Assembly (NCBI GenBank): GCA_029932495.1
Contig: JAOZPY010000107.1
Coordinates: 1 to 7,915 of the forward strand
Direction of reading: 5' to 3'
DNA length: 7,915 nt
Origin: Desulfobacterales bacterium
GTDB lineage: Bacteria; Desulfobacterota; Desulfobacteria; Desulfobacterales; JAFDCJ01
Below the pieces are notes generated by a model. It did not search any database and was not told where the DNA came from. It saw nothing but the letters and a program-made list of their open reading frames with translations. Of this stretch, positions 5,245 through 7,915 are shown piece by piece. A program made the position numbers and the translations under genes. Positions within the stretch are counted from its first letter, which is position 1; the number at the start of each line of letters is the position of its first letter.

Positions 5245-6516
5245 TCAATACCGCTGCGAAGCACGCAGCATCAAGGTGGCCCCCAGGCCCGCGATGCTGA
5301 TCAGCGGCAGGCTCAAAAACACCATGTGGTAGCTGCCGGTGTGATCAAAAACATAGCCGGCCAGCAAGGGGCCGATGGCACCGCCAATGCTGGATACGAA
5401 AATCATGATGCCGAAAATCGCACCGTGGGAGGCGGTGCCGAAGAACTCCGCAACCAGGGGCGACATAACGGCAAAAAATCCCCCGTGGGCAAATCCGTAA
5501 ATTATTGCAAACACGAAGAGCATCCACAGCCGATCCGCCGACAGCAGCCAGACCAGGCTGGCACACAAAAACCCATAGCAGATGGCCAGGGTCCACTTGT
5601 TTCCGATGCGGTCGCTGACAAAGCCCATGATGAACCGACCGGCAATACTCAGCCCCCCGATGGTGGCCAGCACCTGGGTGGCCCCGCTGCGGGGGATACC
5701 CAGATCGATTGCATGGGGCACAATGTGCAGCAGCACCGTAAACACGCAGACCAGCAGGAGAAAATACGCCATACAGATCAGCCGCAGCTGCAGGCTGCCC
5801 AACGCCTCCCCCAGAGTAAATCCTGTTTCGCCGGCCGGATCAACCTCGGCAGTCACCCGGCCGTCGCCGTCTGGACGCAGCCCGCGCCTGCCCGGATCGC
5901 GCACCAGCAGCTGCGACAGCCCGATAAACAGAACCAGCACCACCACCCCCATGACAACAAATGCCATCCGCCAGCCAAATCCGGTGATAAGCCAGTTGGT
6001 AAACAGCGGCATGATCAGCATACCCACGCCGGTTCCCACCTTGAGAATACCGCTTATACGTCCCCTCAAGCGCACGAACCACCGGGCAATGGTGGACAGC
6101 AGCACCACATCGACACCGCTGATGCCGAATCCCACCAGCAGGCAGTAAAGCAAATAAAGCTGCCACAGCGACGTCAGCCTGGACATCAGCAGGTAGCCGA
6201 CTCCCAGGCAAACACCGCCGATCGTCATGATGAGCCGGGGCCCCACCCGGTCATTGAGCCGTCCCAGCAGGATGCTGGCAATGCCGGACAGAAAAAAACT
6301 GATGGAAAAGGCTCCCGAAAGGCCCGCGCGGGACCAGCCGTATTCATTCATCAGCGGATTGAAAAAAACACCGAAGCTGTTGTATGCCCCCCATCCGATG
6401 GCCTGCAGCAAAAAAGAGGCCGCTGCCAAGACATACCCGTAGAAAAGCCGATCGCCTCTGTCAGCGTGCGGCTGTATTTTGCCGGTTTCTGTATTCACAC
6501 GGGCCTGGGGTTGCAT
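5245..6516 (-). CDS. MFS transporter, OFA/monocarboxylate-like
   Basis: 423 residues with about 12 hydrophobic segments in two halves, typical of the major facilitator superfamily in the inner membrane. The motif A loop GRLNDRVGPR (85-94) lies between TM2 and TM3, and its second-half counterpart GFVSDRIGNK (298-307) lies between TM8 and TM9. The central cytoplasmic loop (about 205-240) is polar. The opening GYVLAAASFLLQAIGWGAYNSFGVFFNPL (27-55) followed by YGWSRA (59-64) resembles the oxalate:formate antiporter / monocarboxylate porter group, whose members move small organic acids; the substrate here is unknown. The ATG at 6516-6514 was taken as the start although no good ribosome site is seen. 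An antiparallel open frame of 439 codons overlaps this gene but gives a low-complexity, Gln/His/Pro-rich product, as expected of a shadow. It stands alone and diverges from the lipoprotein hydrolase gene. Confidence 0.92.
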   Translation of the reverse strand: MQPQARVNTETGKIQPHADRGDRLFYGYVLAAASFLLQAIGWGAYNSFGVFFNPLMNEYGWSRAGLSGAFSISFFLSGIASILLGRLNDRVGPRLIMTIGGVCLGVGYLLMSRLTSLWQLYLLYCLLVGFGISGVDVVLLSTIARWFVRLRGRISGILKVGTGVGMLIMPLFTNWLITGFGWRMAFVVMGVVVLVLFIGLSQLLVRDPGRRGLRPDGDGRVTAEVDPAGETGFTLGEALGSLQLRLICMAYFLLLVCVFTVLLHIVPHAIDLGIPRSGATQVLATIGGLSIAGRFIMGFVSDRIGNKWTLAICYGFLCASLVWLLSADRLWMLFVFAIIYGFAHGGFFAVMSPLVAEFFGTASHGAIFGIMIFVSSIGGAIGPLLAGYVFDHTGSYHMVFLSLPLISIAGLGATLMLRASQRY

Positions 6517-6598
6517 CTGTTAAGGTGATTTCTTCTTCTGCCGTTACAAACAGTCAACGCACAAAATCCCAAAGGGGCTTACCCAATTGAGAAATGTG

Positions 6599-6672
6599 CT
6601 ATCTTTGGTACTTTATGCTCAATGGTCGGGTAGAATTTGATCACAAATAAAGATCAGAGTCAACGATCATCC
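6599..6672. repeat. Dispersed repeat, locus B (both arms fused)
   Basis: Bases 6599-6622 match 2995-3018 (21 of 24) and bases 6619-6672 match 3327-3380 (47 of 54). The two blocks, which flank the 88-aa gene at locus A, are directly joined here across a shared TCAA. Relative to locus A, 312 bases are missing, a multiple of three, and the minus-strand reading register continues from SNSTRPL into SIKYQR and a TAG stop. Beyond the two ends no similarity between the loci is evident. Confidence 0.7.
6635..6663 (-). promoter_or_regulatory. Candidate promoter within repeat copy B, towards the MFS gene
   Basis: TTGACT (6663-6658) and TCAAAT (6640-6635) on the minus strand with a 17-base spacer, the same as in copy A. 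The identical palindrome ATTTG-ATCA-CAAAT spans 6635-6648 and covers the -10 box. If used, the MFS leader would be about 110 bases. The -10 is only a 4 of 6 match, and conservation could reflect shared ancestry rather than function. Confidence 0.35.
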
Positions 6673-6736
6673 CGGTGCGCAGAGGCGGGGAGCGCTGCAC
6701 CTGCAATCCCGCTTTTATGCTGGATAACGAAAAATT

Positions 6737-6754
6737 GATGCTTATCTTAGCATC
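6737..6754. promoter_or_regulatory. Short inverted repeat upstream of the lipoprotein hydrolase
   Basis: GATGCT-TATCTT-AGCATC, a perfect 6-base inverted repeat with a 6-base spacer. It lies 63 bases before the preferred hydrolase start and 3 bases before the alternative ATG at 6758. It has the size of an operator half-site pair or a small hairpin. With no T-run and no matching second site, its role is unproven. Confidence 0.25.
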
Positions 6755-6817
6755 GATATGGCAGAAACACCATACATCTGCAACTGCCGCAAACAGGCCC
6801 ATAGAGAGACGGTCCGA

Positions 6818-7636
6818 ATGGAAAAAATCTTGTCCGAAAAGCCAGCCAACCGCCGTGATCACGAGTCTGAAAGGCAGTGCCGCCATTTCCACCGAATCCG
6901 GGTGTCCCTGGCCGCTGTGGCACTCATCCTGCTGGGGTTGTTGGTGGGCGGCTGTTCCTATTTCGCTAAAAAACCTTTGGAAACAGTTACCTATAAAACA
7001 ACTTCTAAAAACGGGCACCGCAATCTGATTGTATTTATGCGGGCCCTTTACGGCAACCACAAAACCTTTGAAAAGGAAGGGTTTGTGGCCATGGTGCGCG
7101 ATAAGGGCCTGCCCTATGACATGGTGGCCCCCAATGCGCATCTTGCCTATTACTACGCCCGCACCCTGGACAAGCGCCTGAGAGAAGATGTAATTGAACC
7201 GGCGCGTGCCGCCGGCTACACAAAAATCTGGCTGGCCGGGGTTTCCATGGGCGGGCTCGGCTCCCTTTTGTATCTGCGAAATTATCCCGCAGACAGCGGC
7301 ATCACGGGTATCGTCCTGCTGGCGCCCTTTCTGGGCGAACGCGAAATTTTAGAAGAAATCATCCAAGCCGGGGGTGTGCGCCGGTGGGACCCCGGTGATT
7401 ATGATGACAGCGACTGGCAGCGGCTTTTGTGGGACTGGCTGAAAACATACGACCGGCAGCAGGACCGTCTGCCACCCATTTACCTCGGCTACGGCGATAA
7501 TGACGGCTACGCCATGGGCCAGGGGCTGCTGGCCGCCATTTTACCCCCCGAACATGTGATCGTCATCCCGGGCACGCACTCCGTGACCACCATCAAAAAA
7601 ATCTGGTCCAGAATGCTCGATAAAGTACCGTTCTGA
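6818..7636 (+). CDS. Lipoprotein alpha/beta hydrolase
   Basis: 272 residues from the ATG at 6818. It has a long charged N-region, a hydrophobic core (VSLAAVALILLGLLVGGC) and a lipobox with Cys46 as the lipidated residue, so the mature enzyme is probably membrane-anchored. Alpha/beta-hydrolase fold signatures follow: nucleophile elbow GVSMGG (Ser143), GYGDNDGY (224-231; Asp227 or Asp229 as the acid) and GTHS (His254). The N-terminal NLIVFMRALYGNHKTF strand-loop is in the place of the oxyanion loop. The family includes esterases, lipases and peptidases; the substrate is not indicated. The start is uncertain: 6818 has a weak GAGAG 9 bases upstream, while an in-frame ATG at 6758 adds 20 residues with no ribosome site. 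The N-region is unusually long for a lipoprotein signal (about 28 polar residues) in either case. It diverges from the MFS gene. Confidence 0.85.
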   Translation: MEKILSEKPANRRDHESERQCRHFHRIRVSLAAVALILLGLLVGGCSYFAKKPLETVTYKTTSKNGHRNLIVFMRALYGNHKTFEKEGFVAMVRDKGLPYDMVAPNAHLAYYYARTLDKRLREDVIEPARAAGYTKIWLAGVSMGGLGSLLYLRNYPADSGITGIVLLAPFLGEREILEEIIQAGGVRRWDPGDYDDSDWQRLLWDWLKTYDRQQDRLPPIYLGYGDNDGYAMGQGLLAAILPPEHVIVIPGTHSVTTIKKIWSRMLDKVPF

Positions 7637-7718
7637 CCAATGGCAACCCGCAAAGAAAACTCCGCTCTGAATATAGATCTTTATAGAAAAAACGTGATTT
7701 TCAAGTGAGGACGATATT

Positions 7719-7915
7719 GACCTGATGGTGTTACCGGCCTATAGTTCGGCCGCCTTCGGATATAATTACGGCCCCACTTTCTGGCAAGGCGGCACGCTTA
7801 TTATTTCACCGCTGCCCCCTTTGACCCGGTGCCACGCAGGCGTCCTGCAAAGGCCGGTTCATGTGCCTCGGAGATATGGGCTATCTGGATAAAGAAGGCT
7901 ATCTTTACGTGGTGG
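7719..7915 (+). pseudogene. Acyl-CoA ligase (AMP-binding) remnant, deleted and frameshifted
   Basis: From 7719 the sequence reads DIDLMVLPAYSSAAFGYNYG-like residues then PTFWQGGTLII, resembling the segment of adenylate-forming acyl-CoA ligases with the LPLYHSAG-like strand and the following GGT strand. This frame runs to a TAA at 7890. In a different frame, from 7849 to the window end, the sequence reads KGRFMCLGDMGYLDKEGYLYVV, the typical GD-x-GYLDE-GYLY motif of the same family. In an intact enzyme these segments are separated by roughly 150 or more residues; here they are about 20 codons apart in different frames. The ATP-binding loop before the first segment is also absent, with an in-frame TGA at 7699-7701. 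It continues past the window, so a partial intact downstream part is possible. Confidence 0.7.

Noticed and set aside
5209..6528. Long plus-strand open frame of 439 codons antisense to the MFS gene
   Set aside because: Its product is low-complexity and rich in Gln, His, Pro and Asn, with no domain. The minus strand encodes a clear 12-TM transporter, so this is a shadow of its codon use.
6685..6716. GCGGG/CCCGC inverted repeat followed by TTTT ahead of the lipoprotein hydrolase
   Set aside because: A five-pair stem with a large loop and only four Ts is too weak to call a terminator or attenuator.

Overview
The window looks like chromosomal DNA from a Gram-negative bacterium of moderately high GC. 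The style of the genes (lipoproteins with classical lipoboxes, a bacterial RF3, an RssA-like patatin, an OFA/MCT-type transporter and an acyl-CoA ligase remnant) would suit Desulfobacterota or a related proteobacterial lineage. That placement is inference; no marker here fixes it.

Layout. Bases 1-281 hold the C-terminal end of an amidohydrolase. A large lipoprotein gene follows (428-1882), with a GH114-type glycosidase domain behind a second, possibly double-psi beta-barrel, module. It converges, 11 bases apart, on a minus-strand patatin-like phospholipase (1894-2862). Upstream of that lie a strong hairpin (2926-2971) and a small minus-strand gene of unknown function (2995-3261). The 313-base gap 3262-3574 is divergent. 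It carries one arm of a dispersed repeat, a consensus sigma-70 promoter firing to the right, and a terminator-like hairpin with eight Ts just before the start of prfC (3575-5176, release factor 3). prfC converges on a minus-strand MFS transporter (5245-6516). The divergent gap 6517-6817 carries the second repeat copy, followed by a lipoprotein alpha/beta hydrolase (6818-7636). The last 200 bases are a broken acyl-CoA ligase remnant.

There is no obvious common pathway; this is mostly single-gene transcription units. The most unusual structure links two distant places. Repeat arms that flank the 88-aa gene (2995-3018 and 3327-3380) are found fused at 6599-6672, joined at a shared TCAA, as if a second copy had lost 312 bp (104 codons, in frame) containing the gene. 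The second notable feature is the promoter-leader-terminator arrangement in front of prfC, which suggests transcription attenuation of RF3. No CRISPR array, tRNA, rRNA, insertion sequence or defence system was seen.
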